Source of the DNA: Pseudoalteromonas rubra
GTDB lineage: Bacteria; Pseudomonadota; Gammaproteobacteria; Enterobacterales; Alteromonadaceae
NCBI RefSeq assembly: GCF_005887115.1
Contig: NZ_PNCJ01000027.1
Location: 62,001-126,000 of the forward strand
Reading direction: 5' to 3'
DNA: 64,000 nt
Shown here in pieces: positions 17,425 through 26,395 of this stretch. Position numbers and translations under genes: made by a program. Below the pieces are notes generated by a model. It was given only the letters and a program-made list of their open reading frames with translations, ran no database searches and was not told the DNA's origin. Within the stretch, counting starts at the first letter, position 1. Each line of letters opens with the position of its first letter.

Positions 17425-17928
17425 ATGACAACAAAACAACGTATGCACCGGGTCTTGATGATCTGTGCTGTGGGTATGTGCCTGGATCAGCTCTCAAAGT
17501 GGTTTGCTGGTAACTATCTCCACGGCTGGCAGATGACCAGCTACTGGCATGATATTGTACGCATTGGTTACCGGGAAAACGCAGGTGCTTTCTTGAGTCT
17601 GGGAAGCGATCTGCCTGCACCGCTGAGGAGTGTGCTGTTTATCGGTGTCATTGCGCTGTTGCTGATTGCAATATTGCTGTACACACTGAAAAGTGAGGAT
17701 CTCAACCGCCATCAGATCACGGGTTTGTCTCTGGTGCTCTCAGGGGGAGCAAGTAACCTGATTGACCGGCTCCTCAATAATGGTGCGGTGATTGACTTTT
17801 TAAATCTGGGTATTGGTGAGATTAGGACGGGTGTATTTAATATTGCAGATGTTGCGATTATGCTGGGGGCGGTGATGTTGATAGTGTATACCACCCATAA
17901 TCAGACTACTGCGCCGCAGAAAACCTGA
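17425..17928 (+). CDS. Signal peptidase II paralogue (orphan LspA)
   Basis: Inner-membrane aspartic protease of the prolipoprotein signal peptidase family, 167 residues with four predicted transmembrane helices. The family motifs are present: DQLSKWF in helix 1, RENAGAFLSLGS, GGASNLIDRLL with the first catalytic Asp, and FNIADVAIMLG with the second catalytic Asp. LspA removes signal peptides from diacylglyceryl-prolipoproteins. The housekeeping copy normally follows ileS; here there is no ileS, fkpB or ispH, so this is probably a second copy. Its sequence drifts from the standard motif (AGAFLSL for GAAFSFL). It stands alone, divergent from the solute-binding protein gene and about 1.2 kb from the operon for the giant lipoprotein. 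A dedicated role for that lipoprotein is possible but unsupported beyond proximity. Confidence 0.8.
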   Translation: MTTKQRMHRVLMICAVGMCLDQLSKWFAGNYLHGWQMTSYWHDIVRIGYRENAGAFLSLGSDLPAPLRSVLFIGVIALLLIAILLYTLKSEDLNRHQITGLSLVLSGGASNLIDRLLNNGAVIDFLNLGIGEIRTGVFNIADVAIMLGAVMLIVYTTHNQTTAPQKT

Positions 17929-17957
17929 TCACAAACCATCACTCTGCTGAAAGGCGC

Positions 17958-18353
17958 TTAGCTGATGGGTATGTGTGAGGGTTTACTGAGTAAATAGGCC
18001 ATAACCAATAGCTCGGTGAGGGCGACACCAGCCAACACATACCAGGGGGCAGATGTCATACAAAGGATCACAAAGCCAAGTAGCATACCCAGGCCTGCGC
18101 CCCATTTCCCTTTAACTGGCACAACTTGGTGTGTTTGCCAGGCGTGCAATGACGGGCCAAATTTCGGGTGAGACAGCAACCAGTTTGCGAGTTTGGGATT
18201 AGAGCGGGTAAAACAAGCCAGTGCGAGGATAAAAAAGACAGTCGTCGGCATGACCGGAAGTGCCATTCCGATAAACCCCAGTGCAACACACAGTATTCCT
18301 GCAACGTGCAGCCAGAAGCAGCGGTTAAATAGTTTTTGAGCGTGTTTTTTCAT
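17958..18353 (-). CDS. YbaN-like inner-membrane protein (DUF454)
   Basis: Small membrane protein of 131 residues with about three to four hydrophobic segments (about 12-45 and 78-122). It carries the conserved DUF454/YbaN features: LGFIGMALPVMPTTVFFILA near the N-terminus and FTRSNPKLANWLLSHPKFG in the middle. The function of the family is not established. The ATG has AGGATAG just upstream. It converges with the signal peptidase-like gene, with 29 nt between the stops, and is separate from the porin gene further right. Confidence 0.85.
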   Translation of the reverse strand: MKKHAQKLFNRCFWLHVAGILCVALGFIGMALPVMPTTVFFILALACFTRSNPKLANWLLSHPKFGPSLHAWQTHQVVPVKGKWGAGLGMLLGFVILCMTSAPWYVLAGVALTELLVMAYLLSKPSHIPIS

Positions 18354-18498
18354 CGCTATCCTTCCCGGAAATATCCAATGTCATCGTTTTTGCATTGGCT
18401 AACTTTTTCATTATAGCCAAAAACCGACGGACGAATAGCAGGCGTAATATTTTTGTGTGATCTGTAATATTTCTTTGCGGAAGGTAACTAACATCATG

Positions 18499-18516
18499 TG
18501 TAAGTGTGCACTTACT
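18499..18516. promoter_or_regulatory. GacA/UvrY-box-like palindrome
   Basis: TGTAAG-N6-CTTACT matches the GacA/UvrY recognition pattern TGTAAG-N6-CTTACA at 11 of 12 defined positions. It lies between the DUF454 gene (start 18353) and the 3' end of the porin gene (18608). No GGA-rich RNA is visible on either side, so its target is unclear. Five T follow on the plus strand, so it could also be a short terminator-like hairpin. Confidence 0.25.
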
Positions 18517-18607
18517 TTTTCGGTGTTTTAACTGCTGTTTAAAAGGGGCTTGAGCCTGGCTGTTCATAGACGGCAAGCGGCGCACAGGCCGCTCCCCTGA
18601 TTAAGCG

Positions 18608-19879
18608 TTAAAAATAGTAGCCGATGTTGATATTGAAGCGGCGCTCAGTGTCATCACTGTTACCCGCAATGGAACCCCCCACGAAAGGTTGGTTTTTTGC
18701 AAGTACATAGTCGATGTAGGTAAAGAAGGCGCCCGCGGATAGCGAGACGCCCGTCACATTCATCCAGGTGTCTTCGGTGTCATCCGATTTGTCGTAAATA
18801 ATGCCGTAGTCATTGTAAAATTGTAAGCCTGTGATTGGGCCAAATTCTACGGGTAAACTGTAGGCAATATTGGCGTTGCTCATGGTTGCTTCTGCTGCAA
18901 TGGAGTCGAAAAAAGCATAAGCACCAACGGCCATCCGTGTTGCCGGGGTATCGACGTCATATTCATACTCACCATGTTGCAGTTGCAGATTCCACGGACC
19001 ATAGTTGCCATTCAGATGGATGGCCCAGGCCATGTAATCACCCGCTTTATCAACGCCATCGTGCAGACCGCCGCTCAAGCCAGATACCCCAACCTCTGTG
19101 GTGCCGCCTTTGTGTTTAAAGTGGTAAGCATAGCGACCGGCAAAGGTGTTATATTCACCGAGGGGCTGAGCCGGATCATCGTATACCCCATCTGAGGCCT
19201 TACGAAAGCCGACGATATCGTAGGAATAGCGGTCGCTGCGATCTTCCACATAGCCGTCTACGCCACCGAGTTCATCATTTTTGAAAAAACCCAGATCTAT
19301 CTGCCAGTTATCCGCGACTTTGCGCTTAAACAACACGCCCATGTCGTGATCGTCTTCTAACCCGATGTAATAAGTCGTGTTAAAAAAGTAATTGTGTGAA
19401 TTGTATGGCCAGTTGCCAAATGGCACTTTGGTCATGCCCAGCTGTGCCTGCCAGTCTTTGGCAAAGTCGTAGTGTAAATACGCGTATTTCACGGCGGTCA
19501 TGTAGTCAAAAAAGCGGATTTCGGCATTGAGGCCAAAACCGCCAACGTTGCCGGAGAAATTAAGGCGGAAAATGTCAAAGTCAAAGTCGCCGCCGCGATT
19601 TTTGTTGTCGTCATCGTAGGAAGTATGGCTGAGGTTAGTCCGTACCGCCCCGCCGACCTTAATGCTGGGTTTGGCAGGCGCCGCTTGTTTGGCCTTTTTA
19701 TCGGCCTTGGCTTGTGCTTTTTCACGTGCCTGTTCACGTTCCATTTTATGAACTTTCTGCTGGAGCAGTTCTAGCTGCTTCTTTAGCTGTGCCAGTTCAT
19801 CTTCGCTGGCAATGGCGGGGCCAGAAGACAACATCATAGCGCCGCACAGAGCCGTCATGAGTCGAGAGAGTTTTAGCAT
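18608..19879 (-). CDS. Outer-membrane porin (OprO/OprP-like)
   Basis: Outer-membrane beta-barrel protein, 423 residues from the preferred start. The frame is open back to 20011, but the ATG at 19879 gives a normal signal peptide (LMTALCGAMMLSSGPAIAS), so the 44 extra residues are rejected. No strong ribosome-binding site is seen at either start. After the signal comes a coiled-coil stretch (LAQLKKQLELLQQKVHKME) and a Lys/Ala-rich linker, then a barrel starting at about residue 75 with many aromatic-ended beta-strands (FRLNFSGNVGGFGLNAEIRF, LGMTKVPFG) and a C-terminal NINIGYYF ending in Phe. The coiled coil plus barrel layout and the MTKVPFG strand resemble phosphate-selective porins O/P. Substrate is unknown. 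A monocistronic unit is likely. Confidence 0.82.
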   Translation of the reverse strand: MLKLSRLMTALCGAMMLSSGPAIASEDELAQLKKQLELLQQKVHKMEREQAREKAQAKADKKAKQAAPAKPSIKVGGAVRTNLSHTSYDDDNKNRGGDFDFDIFRLNFSGNVGGFGLNAEIRFFDYMTAVKYAYLHYDFAKDWQAQLGMTKVPFGNWPYNSHNYFFNTTYYIGLEDDHDMGVLFKRKVADNWQIDLGFFKNDELGGVDGYVEDRSDRYSYDIVGFRKASDGVYDDPAQPLGEYNTFAGRYAYHFKHKGGTTEVGVSGLSGGLHDGVDKAGDYMAWAIHLNGNYGPWNLQLQHGEYEYDVDTPATRMAVGAYAFFDSIAAEATMSNANIAYSLPVEFGPITGLQFYNDYGIIYDKSDDTEDTWMNVTGVSLSAGAFFTYIDYVLAKNQPFVGGSIAGNSDDTERRFNINIGYYF

Positions 19880-20119
19880 GGGAGAACACCCGTTTGTTTG
19901 AGTTAGTAAGAATAAATTATCTCTAAATAGCCTAGACCATCCATTCTCAGGTTCCAAGTAATCAGCTATGAACAACAGTAATTTCTCCTGATCCTTTGGA
20001 TAGTTGCGCAACTATCAACTATATTTTTGAGCAGTATCGTGCAATTTGAATACTGGCGCTAAGCAGCCTATGTCTTAGCGTGTTGGCGCAGTCAATCAGT
20101 CCAGTGAGGAATCCACTCT

Positions 20120-22078
20120 ATGACTATTTCGCAAAAGCTCAGGCTGGCTTTTATCGTTGCTATCGTCTCGCCTATTTTGATCATTGCTGTTCTGATAGTG
20201 TCCCAGACCCGGCAGCTGGCGCTGGATAAGTTTGTCGAGATGAGTGGCCGGGAGGCCTTACAAGTCGATAATGGGATTGGCATGTTTTTCGATGAAATAG
20301 CCAAGAATGTTGAGTTTCTGGCCACTAACCCCAAACTGACCCGAGCCCAGAGCGACGTCAAGATTTACACCGATAAAGGCACTGCCACACAGCTGAATTC
20401 ACGCTCGGGCAGTGAGACTGAGCAGGCGGTATACGATTTGTTTGAACGCTTTGGCGATACCCATCCGGGGATTGCCTATATCTACTTTGGCAACACGGAA
20501 GGCGGCTACATTCAATGGCCTCAGGGTGAGGTCAGTGCCAACTATGATCCACGGCCCCGCCCCTGGTATCGCAGCGGGCAAGCCGCCAATGGTAAAACGG
20601 TCATGACCGATGCTTATTACTGGGCTCCGGATGATATGGCCATCGTTTCCACGGTGCGTTCGGTCAGATCGAATGGCCAAGAGATAGGTGTAACAGGCAT
20701 GGATGTGTCTTTACAGGGTCTGACCAAGATTATCCGTGAGGTTAAGCTCGGTGAAACCGGCTATCTGATGCTGGTGGAAGACACAGGTAAAATTTTGGTC
20801 GATGCCAAGCACAGTGACTATCGGTTTAAGGATGTTAATCAGGTCGACAACGGCCTGTATCGTACAGTGGCCAGTAATCAGTCCGGCTTATACGAAATCC
20901 AGATTGATGACACCGACTACTTTGCCAGTATCTACACGTCGAAGAAACTGGGCTGGAAATTCATTGCTTTTGTGGAGCAAGGAGAGGTGATGGCTGCGGC
21001 AAATGCGATGACCTGGACGCTGGTGATCCTGAGCGTGGTACTGGTTGCGCTGTTTGTTGTGTTGGCGAACTACATTGCTAATGTACTGTCTGGGCCGATT
21101 GTTGAGGTGAGCGACGGACTGACAGTCATCTCTCAGGGGGGAGGCGACCTGACCCAGCGGCTGGAGGTCGACAGCAAAGACGAAACGGGCAAACTGGCAG
21201 ACAGTTTTAACAGCTTTTTAGACCTTATTGCCCAACTGGTGATGGATATCAATGCCTGCGCTCAGCAATTGAATCAAACGGCCTGTGCAACCGCTACGGA
21301 GTCTGAGGAGCTGACAAGCTCGACGGCACAACAGCAGCAAGCACTTGAAATGGCCGCAACGGCTATCAATGAAATGGCCGCCACGGCGAATGAGGTGGCG
21401 TCCAGCTGTGCCAATGCCGCCGACTTAGCCACTCAGACCCAGCAGGCGTCTGAGCTGGGTCAGTCTGTTATGACCGAGGCGGTTGACAGTGTGGCTGCCT
21501 TGTCGGATGTGATTAAGCGTGCGACCTCAGATATCAATCAACTTGACAGTGAAAGTGAAAATATCATGTCGATCCTCAGTGTGATCAGAGGGATCGCCGA
21601 GCAAACCAATTTGCTGGCACTGAACGCGGCCATTGAAGCGGCCCGAGCAGGCGAACATGGGCGGGGGTTTGCAGTGGTGGCGGACGAAGTAAGGGCCTTG
21701 TCGCAGCGCACCTCGGAATCGACCGAAGAGATAGCATCGCAACTCGACAAGTTGAGAAAAATGACGGAAGGCGTATCTCAGGATATGCGCAGTAGCTTAA
21801 CCCGTACCGACAAAACGGTAGAGCTCACGGGTTCTGCGCAAAGCCAGTTTAGTGAAATCACTCAGTCTATTCAGACCATCAGTGATTTGAATACGCAAAT
21901 AGCCACCGCTGCAGAGGAACAGCAGCACGTTGCAGAGGACATTAACCGTAATGTGATAGAAATAAAGCATGCAGCAGACACTGTCAGTGATGTGGCAAAC
22001 AACACCAGCGAAAATGGCGATAAAATGCAGCGATTGTCTGAACAACTGACAAAGTTGGTGGGTCAGTTTAGAGTGTGA
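20120..22078 (+). CDS. Methyl-accepting chemotaxis protein with dCache_1 sensor
   Basis: Chemoreceptor of 652 residues. Transmembrane helix 1 (about 8-30) is followed by a periplasmic double-Cache domain (about 35-295) containing YDPRPRPWY and later DAYYWAPDD and GVTGMDVS. This combination of Arg, Trp-Tyr, Tyr and Asp positions resembles the amino-acid-binding subset of dCache_1 sensors. Transmembrane helix 2 (about 296-322), a HAMP domain and the cytoplasmic signalling hairpin follow, with the highly conserved tip EQTNLLALNAAIEAARAGE. It would control the CheA kinase and flagellar direction. The ATG is preceded by GAGGA. No C-terminal CheR-tethering pentapeptide is present. Amino-acid ligands are an inference from the motif. 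Confidence 0.92.
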   Translation: MTISQKLRLAFIVAIVSPILIIAVLIVSQTRQLALDKFVEMSGREALQVDNGIGMFFDEIAKNVEFLATNPKLTRAQSDVKIYTDKGTATQLNSRSGSETEQAVYDLFERFGDTHPGIAYIYFGNTEGGYIQWPQGEVSANYDPRPRPWYRSGQAANGKTVMTDAYYWAPDDMAIVSTVRSVRSNGQEIGVTGMDVSLQGLTKIIREVKLGETGYLMLVEDTGKILVDAKHSDYRFKDVNQVDNGLYRTVASNQSGLYEIQIDDTDYFASIYTSKKLGWKFIAFVEQGEVMAAANAMTWTLVILSVVLVALFVVLANYIANVLSGPIVEVSDGLTVISQGGGDLTQRLEVDSKDETGKLADSFNSFLDLIAQLVMDINACAQQLNQTACATATESEELTSSTAQQQQALEMAATAINEMAATANEVASSCANAADLATQTQQASELGQSVMTEAVDSVAALSDVIKRATSDINQLDSESENIMSILSVIRGIAEQTNLLALNAAIEAARAGEHGRGFAVVADEVRALSQRTSESTEEIASQLDKLRKMTEGVSQDMRSSLTRTDKTVELTGSAQSQFSEITQSIQTISDLNTQIATAAEEQQHVAEDINRNVIEIKHAADTVSDVANNTSENGDKMQRLSEQLTKLVGQFRV

Positions 22079-22183
22079 TGAACGCATGCTTGATGAAGAT
22101 CACTCATATTCGACAGGTGACTCTTACACCGTCAGTGCATTTTAGGTAAGGTAGTGCCAGTTTAGTTTAAAAATAGGTGTTAT

Positions 22184-23038
22184 ATGGAACTTTCTGCCTC
22201 AGTAAAATTGGCACGTACCGAGTCCGGCCTGGAGTATTTTGACGTTAACGGCCCACAGTGCCAGGCTAAAATTTATCTTCAGGGTGCTCAGATCACCGAA
22301 TTTATTCCCACAGGCAAGAAAAACCTGCTGTGGGTATCTCAGGACGAAACCTATCTCGAAGGTCAGTCTATCCGTGGTGGCATTCCAATTTGCTGGCCCT
22401 GGTTTGGTGTTCATGCCGAAGCAGATTGGCCAGCCCACGGATTTGCGCGCAAACTGGTCTGGCGCGCAGAGCGCATTGAGGAAGATGACACAGCAATCCG
22501 GATTGTATTATCTTTGCCGATGACCAGTATTGACCGCACCTTCTGGCCACATGAGTCAGGTCTGACGGTGGAGTTTATATTGAGTGATCAGCTAGAAGTC
22601 AGGCTGACCAATGTGAATACCGGCAAAGAAACTTTCTCTCTCACCCAGGCGTTGCATACGTATTTTCCAACGCCGGAAATTGAACAGACCCGAGTGGATG
22701 GTCTGCAAGGCGCGCAATATATCGAGTTTGGCGAAGGGCCATTTACTCAGGAAGAGGTGGTCTCTTTTGCTCGCGAAACGGACATGGTGTATACCCGGGC
22801 GCCTGAGGTACAAACCATCGATACTCCAGATGGCATAATTGAGGTTGGCCGTGAACACTCTGCTTCGTGTGTGCTGTGGAACCCCTGGATAGAAAAATCC
22901 AAGCGTCTGAGCAATTTCCGTGATGATGAGTATCACGTTATGCTGTGTCTGGAAGCTGCCAATGTGATGGACGACGCCGTCACACTGGCACCGGGCGAAT
23001 CTCACACCCTCACCACCAAAATCCGTTGGATTTCGTAA
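22184..23038 (+). CDS. yeaD: D-hexose-6-phosphate mutarotase (YeaD-like)
   Basis: Cytoplasmic aldose-1-epimerase-fold enzyme of 284 residues that interconverts the alpha and beta anomers of glucose-6-phosphate and related sugar phosphates. Recognisable YeaD-family segments are GGIPICWPWFG and WPAHGFARK, which include active-site residues, TQALHTYF, and the late catalytic-region VLWNPWIEKS. Length fits the family (about 290). It stands alone between the chemoreceptor and the response-regulator gene, with no sugar operon around it. The pattern is clear enough for a confident family call. Confidence 0.9.
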   Translation: MELSASVKLARTESGLEYFDVNGPQCQAKIYLQGAQITEFIPTGKKNLLWVSQDETYLEGQSIRGGIPICWPWFGVHAEADWPAHGFARKLVWRAERIEEDDTAIRIVLSLPMTSIDRTFWPHESGLTVEFILSDQLEVRLTNVNTGKETFSLTQALHTYFPTPEIEQTRVDGLQGAQYIEFGEGPFTQEEVVSFARETDMVYTRAPEVQTIDTPDGIIEVGREHSASCVLWNPWIEKSKRLSNFRDDEYHVMLCLEAANVMDDAVTLAPGESHTLTTKIRWIS

Positions 23039-23083
23039 GACCGAAGTAACGCTTCTCAGCTATCGTGCAAAGTCGCGCTTTAG

Positions 23084-23110
23084 CGCGGCCTTTGCGAATG
23101 TAAGGCCGCG
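23084..23110. other. GC-rich hairpin downstream of the mutarotase gene
   Basis: CGCGGCCTT (23084-23092) and AAGGCCGCG (23102-23110) form a perfect 9-bp stem with a 9-nt loop. No T-run follows on either strand, so it is not a standard intrinsic terminator. It may be a transcript-end stabiliser or a dispersed repeat unit. Confidence 0.4.
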
Positions 23111-23310
23111 GATGCCTGAACCGGACGAGGTATCCATTTGTAGCCTGAAAAACGGATGCAACACTGCGCTGTGCTTGATGAGCTGGCGCTTCCGTATCTT
23201 GTGCGTGACGTGAACTCTGTTGCTGAGCTTGAATGACCACCTCGCTCGCGCTTTTCGTCTTGGTCAAATTCCCGTATTCTGAGTACAGTGATAAACGAAC
23301 AGGGAACAAA

Positions 23311-24675
23311 ATGGCAGTACTCGTTGTAGATGATAATCCAGAGGTGCGATTAAGCGCCGCATTTTTGCTTGAAGATCATGGTTTTGAAGTATATGAAGCA
23401 GAACACCCTGAGGTCGCAAAACAATTTTTGAGTTGTAAATCCATTGACCTGATCTTACTGGATATGAATTTTACCCGGGATACCACTTCCGGCAATGAGG
23501 GACTTACTTTTTTAAGCTGGTTACAGGCTCAGTCCAACACCCCTGCGGTTATCTGTCTGACTGGTTGGGGTAGTGTGTCACTGGCCGTTGAGGCGATGCG
23601 TCTGGGAGCGGCAGACTTCATCGAAAAGCCCTGGCAAAATGCCCAACTACTGGATGCTGTTCGCAAGCAAAGTAAGCTGAACCTGCTGCAGGCAAAGCAG
23701 GGGGATGTACAGAGCACAGACACTGACATCCCTTGCTATACTTGGCGTTCCTCGGCCATGAAAACTTTGCTGAGCAAGCTGTCGCGCATTGCTAATACAG
23801 ATGCCAGCGTACTGCTGTGTGGTGAAAGTGGCTGCGGTAAAAGCCATTTGGTTGATGCACTACACAGACAGTCACTCAGGAAAAATGGCCCACTTGTCAG
23901 CGTCAATATGGGCGCCATTCCTGAAAGCCTGTTTGAAAGTGAGATGTTTGGTCATACCAAAGGCGCGTTTACCGATGCTAAGTCTCAGCGCAGTGGCCGC
24001 TTCGAGCTGGCTGGCGGTGGCACCTTGTTTCTCGACGAAGTGGCAACCATACCTTTGACGCAGCAAGCAAAACTGCTGCGGGTGCTGGAAAGCGGCGAGT
24101 ATGAGCGAGTTGGCAGTAGTCGAACTGAGCATGCTGATATCCGCCTTATCTGTGCCACCAACAGTGATTTAGAACAGGATGTGACGGCAGGTCGTTTTCG
24201 CAGTGATTTGTTTTATCGCATCAATACCTTTACATTTGAACTGCCCCCACTGCGTGCACGACTGGATGACATTGTGCCGCTGGCAAATCATTTGCTGGCG
24301 CGTCATGCTGCACGTTACAAGCTGGCCGCTAAGTTGTTGGATAGTGAAGCGCAAGCTGCCTTGCTGGCATACCGCTGGCCCGGTAATATTCGCGAGCTCA
24401 GTCATGTGATGGAGCGTGCATTGTTACTGAGTGAAGGAGCACAGATCACCGCTTCTGACTGTCAGTTACGCCTGACCGCCCCTGCACCGGAGCAACAAAC
24501 AGGCACCGTACCACAACCTGTGGGAACGACGCTCGCTGAAGTGGAGAAAAACCTGATTGAACAGACTTTAGCTCTATATCAGGGCCAAGTAAGTGAGGCG
24601 GCTAAAGCGTTGGGGCTGACTAAATCCTCGTTGTATCGCCGGTTGGATAAGTACGGACTGCGAAGTGAAGACTAA
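23311..24675 (+). CDS. NtrC-family sigma-54-dependent response regulator
   Basis: Response regulator of 454 residues with three domains. The receiver (1-125) has phospho-acceptor LILLDMNF and Lys in FIEKPWQN. The AAA+ domain (about 140-380) has Walker A GESGCGKS, the sigma-54-contacting ESEMFGHTKGAFTDA (GAFTGA variant with Asp for Gly), Walker B GTLFLDEV and the RWPGNIRELSHV arginine-finger region. A Fis-type helix-turn-helix is at the end (VSEAAKALGLTKSSLYRRL). The frame opens at 23233, but ATG 23311 is preferred: it starts the receiver exactly (MAVLVVDDN) with AGGGAAC upstream. The next gene, its kinase, overlaps by 11 nt. Similar RR-HK pairs often adjoin ABC-type efflux operons; a sigma-54-type promoter lies before such an operon at 36.1 kb. 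Confidence 0.93.
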   Translation: MAVLVVDDNPEVRLSAAFLLEDHGFEVYEAEHPEVAKQFLSCKSIDLILLDMNFTRDTTSGNEGLTFLSWLQAQSNTPAVICLTGWGSVSLAVEAMRLGAADFIEKPWQNAQLLDAVRKQSKLNLLQAKQGDVQSTDTDIPCYTWRSSAMKTLLSKLSRIANTDASVLLCGESGCGKSHLVDALHRQSLRKNGPLVSVNMGAIPESLFESEMFGHTKGAFTDAKSQRSGRFELAGGGTLFLDEVATIPLTQQAKLLRVLESGEYERVGSSRTEHADIRLICATNSDLEQDVTAGRFRSDLFYRINTFTFELPPLRARLDDIVPLANHLLARHAARYKLAAKLLDSEAQAALLAYRWPGNIRELSHVMERALLLSEGAQITASDCQLRLTAPAPEQQTGTVPQPVGTTLAEVEKNLIEQTLALYQGQVSEAAKALGLTKSSLYRRLDKYGLRSED

Positions 24676-25960
24676 CTTTGAGTGGACGGTACGCTGTCAC
24701 CTCGCTCTGCTAGCTTGCTTGGTGGTTGCTTTACTGGTGGGTGTATTGTGGCAACTCGCTCTGCCTTGGTGGCAGATAGGGCTGATCTGTGGCGCTGTCA
24801 GCTGGGTATTATGGCGGTTGCAAAAGCAGCGGCTGGCCCAGTTACATCGCATTTTTTCCCGTGCCCACTGGCAGCTTGAAGCTATGCTGCAGGCGGATTT
24901 TAGTCAGCAGATCCGGCCACATTTTTCTTCAGGCCAGGTGGCAGCTTTTGAACAGCAGCTGATAGCGCTTGGCGAGCAGCTTCATCGTCAAAAATCGCGC
25001 TACAATTCGCAGATTTTTGTTATCTATCAGCTGATAGATAAACTCAATACACCGATTCTGGTCTTTGCCGAAGATACACGCTTAAGTTATGCAAATCAAG
25101 CGTTTGAGAGCATGTATAGACAACCTTGGCAGCATTATAAAGGTACCACAGCAACATCACTGGGACTGGAAGAGACGCAGCATGGCTGGCAGTTTATCAG
25201 TAACTCACAGTCTGCACGTTGGCAGCTCCACAGCAGCTATTTTTTTGAACAGGGTCAGCGGCATAGTTTATTAGTGGCGCTGGATATCACCAGAGCATTG
25301 CGGCAAAAAGAACTGGCTGCCTGGCAACAACTGATCCGGGTGATCAGCCATGAAATACGTAATTCGCTCACTCCGGTTAGCTCCCTGGCCCAGAGCCTGG
25401 GCGAGCGTGCCGTCAGTAGCAGGGAACGTCAGGCTCTGGGGGTGATAGAGCAGCGTTGCCAGCATTTGCAGCATTTTGTGGCACGTTATGGCCAGCTCAG
25501 CAAGCCCATAGAGCCTCAGATCCAACTCACTCAGTTGCTGGGGTTGTTTGAATCTGTCCGGGATTTGTTTGCACCACAGCATCCGGCACAATGTATTGAA
25601 TTGAACTGTCAGGCGCATCAATGTCATTGCGATCCCGAACTGCTTGAGCAGGTGCTGATTAATCTGGTTAAAAATGCCATTGAGGCCAATCAGGCGGCGG
25701 ATCCATCCGGTCAGCGAGTCGAGCTGCGTAGCTACTACCTCAGTCCTGCAGTGGTGATTGAAGTTGTTGACGAAGGTGGTGGGTTTGCCAACCTTGATAA
25801 TGTGCTAACGCCATTTTATTCCACCAAACCAGATGGACAGGGGATTGGGCTCACACTAAGTCAGCATGTGATCGAGAGTCACGATGGCCAGCTTGAAGTG
25901 GGCAATGATGAGTCGGGGGAGCGAGCAGGCGGCGTGATTAAGATTACCCTTCCCAGTTGA
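24665..25960 (+). CDS. Sensor histidine kinase (NtrY/AtoS-like), partner of the NtrC-type regulator
   Basis: Membrane histidine kinase of 431 residues. Two close transmembrane helices (about 10-55) leave almost no periplasmic loop, so sensing is probably within the membrane or cytoplasm. A PAS-like segment follows (about 110-210; TPILVFAEDTRLSYANQAFE). The HisKA H-box is VISHEIRNSLTPVSSLAQSL, with the phospho-accepting His. The ATPase domain has the N-box NLVKNAIEAN, G1 DEGGGFAN, the F-box-like FYSTKPDGQG and a G2 Gly-rich turn. It starts with GTG inside the last codons of the response-regulator gene, so the two are translationally coupled. It should phosphorylate that regulator. The stop codon overlaps a perfect Fur box for the next gene. 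Confidence 0.92.
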   Translation: MKTNFEWTVRCHLALLACLVVALLVGVLWQLALPWWQIGLICGAVSWVLWRLQKQRLAQLHRIFSRAHWQLEAMLQADFSQQIRPHFSSGQVAAFEQQLIALGEQLHRQKSRYNSQIFVIYQLIDKLNTPILVFAEDTRLSYANQAFESMYRQPWQHYKGTTATSLGLEETQHGWQFISNSQSARWQLHSSYFFEQGQRHSLLVALDITRALRQKELAAWQQLIRVISHEIRNSLTPVSSLAQSLGERAVSSRERQALGVIEQRCQHLQHFVARYGQLSKPIEPQIQLTQLLGLFESVRDLFAPQHPAQCIELNCQAHQCHCDPELLEQVLINLVKNAIEANQAADPSGQRVELRSYYLSPAVVIEVVDEGGGFANLDNVLTPFYSTKPDGQGIGLTLSQHVIESHDGQLEVGNDESGERAGGVIKITLPS

Positions 25961-25984
25961 TAATAATTATCATTTACGTATAAT
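25957..25984 (+). promoter_or_regulatory. Fur-controlled promoter of the small membrane protein gene
   Basis: TGATAAT-A-ATTATCA at 25958-25972 is a perfect 7-1-7 Fur box. It overlaps the -35 element TTGATA (25957-25962); the -10 is TATAAT (25979-25984) after a 16-nt spacer. Binding of Fur-Fe would block the -35. The leader to the ATG at 26058 is about 65 nt. Confidence 0.75.
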
Positions 25985-26057
25985 CTTCATTACCGTGATC
26001 TTTAATGACACTGGGGCCGTATAATTTTTTCGGCAGACAGTGACCCGGGAGTGGACT

Positions 26058-26297
26058 ATGTTGGTTTTAATCCCCTTAATCGTATTTATCATTGCGGCTG
26101 CGTGCGTCAGCCAACTCAAATTGGCAAGTCTGATGACGGCCCGGCTCAGAATAGTTTTGGCCTGGGGGAGCGCAGGTGTGCTGGCTTTGGCAAAAGTCTA
26201 TGCAGGTCTGAGCCTGGCTTCAGCACTGGCGGTGTTCATTGTGGCCGGTGGCATTTTGCATTTGGTGAGCGCACTGGATCCCACTCACGATACCTGA
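26058..26297 (+). CDS. Small Fur-regulated membrane protein
   Basis: Predicted 79-residue inner-membrane protein with two to three hydrophobic helices (LVLIPLIVFIIAAACV at the start; VLAWGSAGVLALAKVYAGL; ASALAVFIVAGGILHLV). The frame can be read from a GTG at 26040, but the ATG at 26058 has GGGAG about 9 nt upstream and is chosen. No family is recognised. Just upstream is a promoter overlapped by a perfect Fur box, so expression should rise in iron limitation. It ends about 100 nt before the metalloprotease gene, which could be read from the same promoter. A role in iron uptake or envelope adjustment under iron starvation is only suggested by this control. Confidence 0.65.
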   Translation: MLVLIPLIVFIIAAACVSQLKLASLMTARLRIVLAWGSAGVLALAKVYAGLSLASALAVFIVAGGILHLVSALDPTHDT

Positions 26298-26395
26298 ACC
26301 TTGTTGTTTAAAAGTGTTTCAAAAGATAAATCCCCGCTGATTTTCAAGCACATTATTTGCCATACTAGGTCCTGATTCGGATCACTTCATCGAGG

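Noticed and set aside
18325..18585. 86-codon minus-strand frame between DUF454 and porin genes
   Set aside because: Low-complexity, basic composition, overlaps the DUF454 start in another frame and has no ribosome-binding site.
23010..23309. 99-codon minus-strand frame between the mutarotase and response-regulator genes
   Set aside because: It is antisense to the end of the mutarotase gene and runs through a GC-rich hairpin; no start signal or family pattern.
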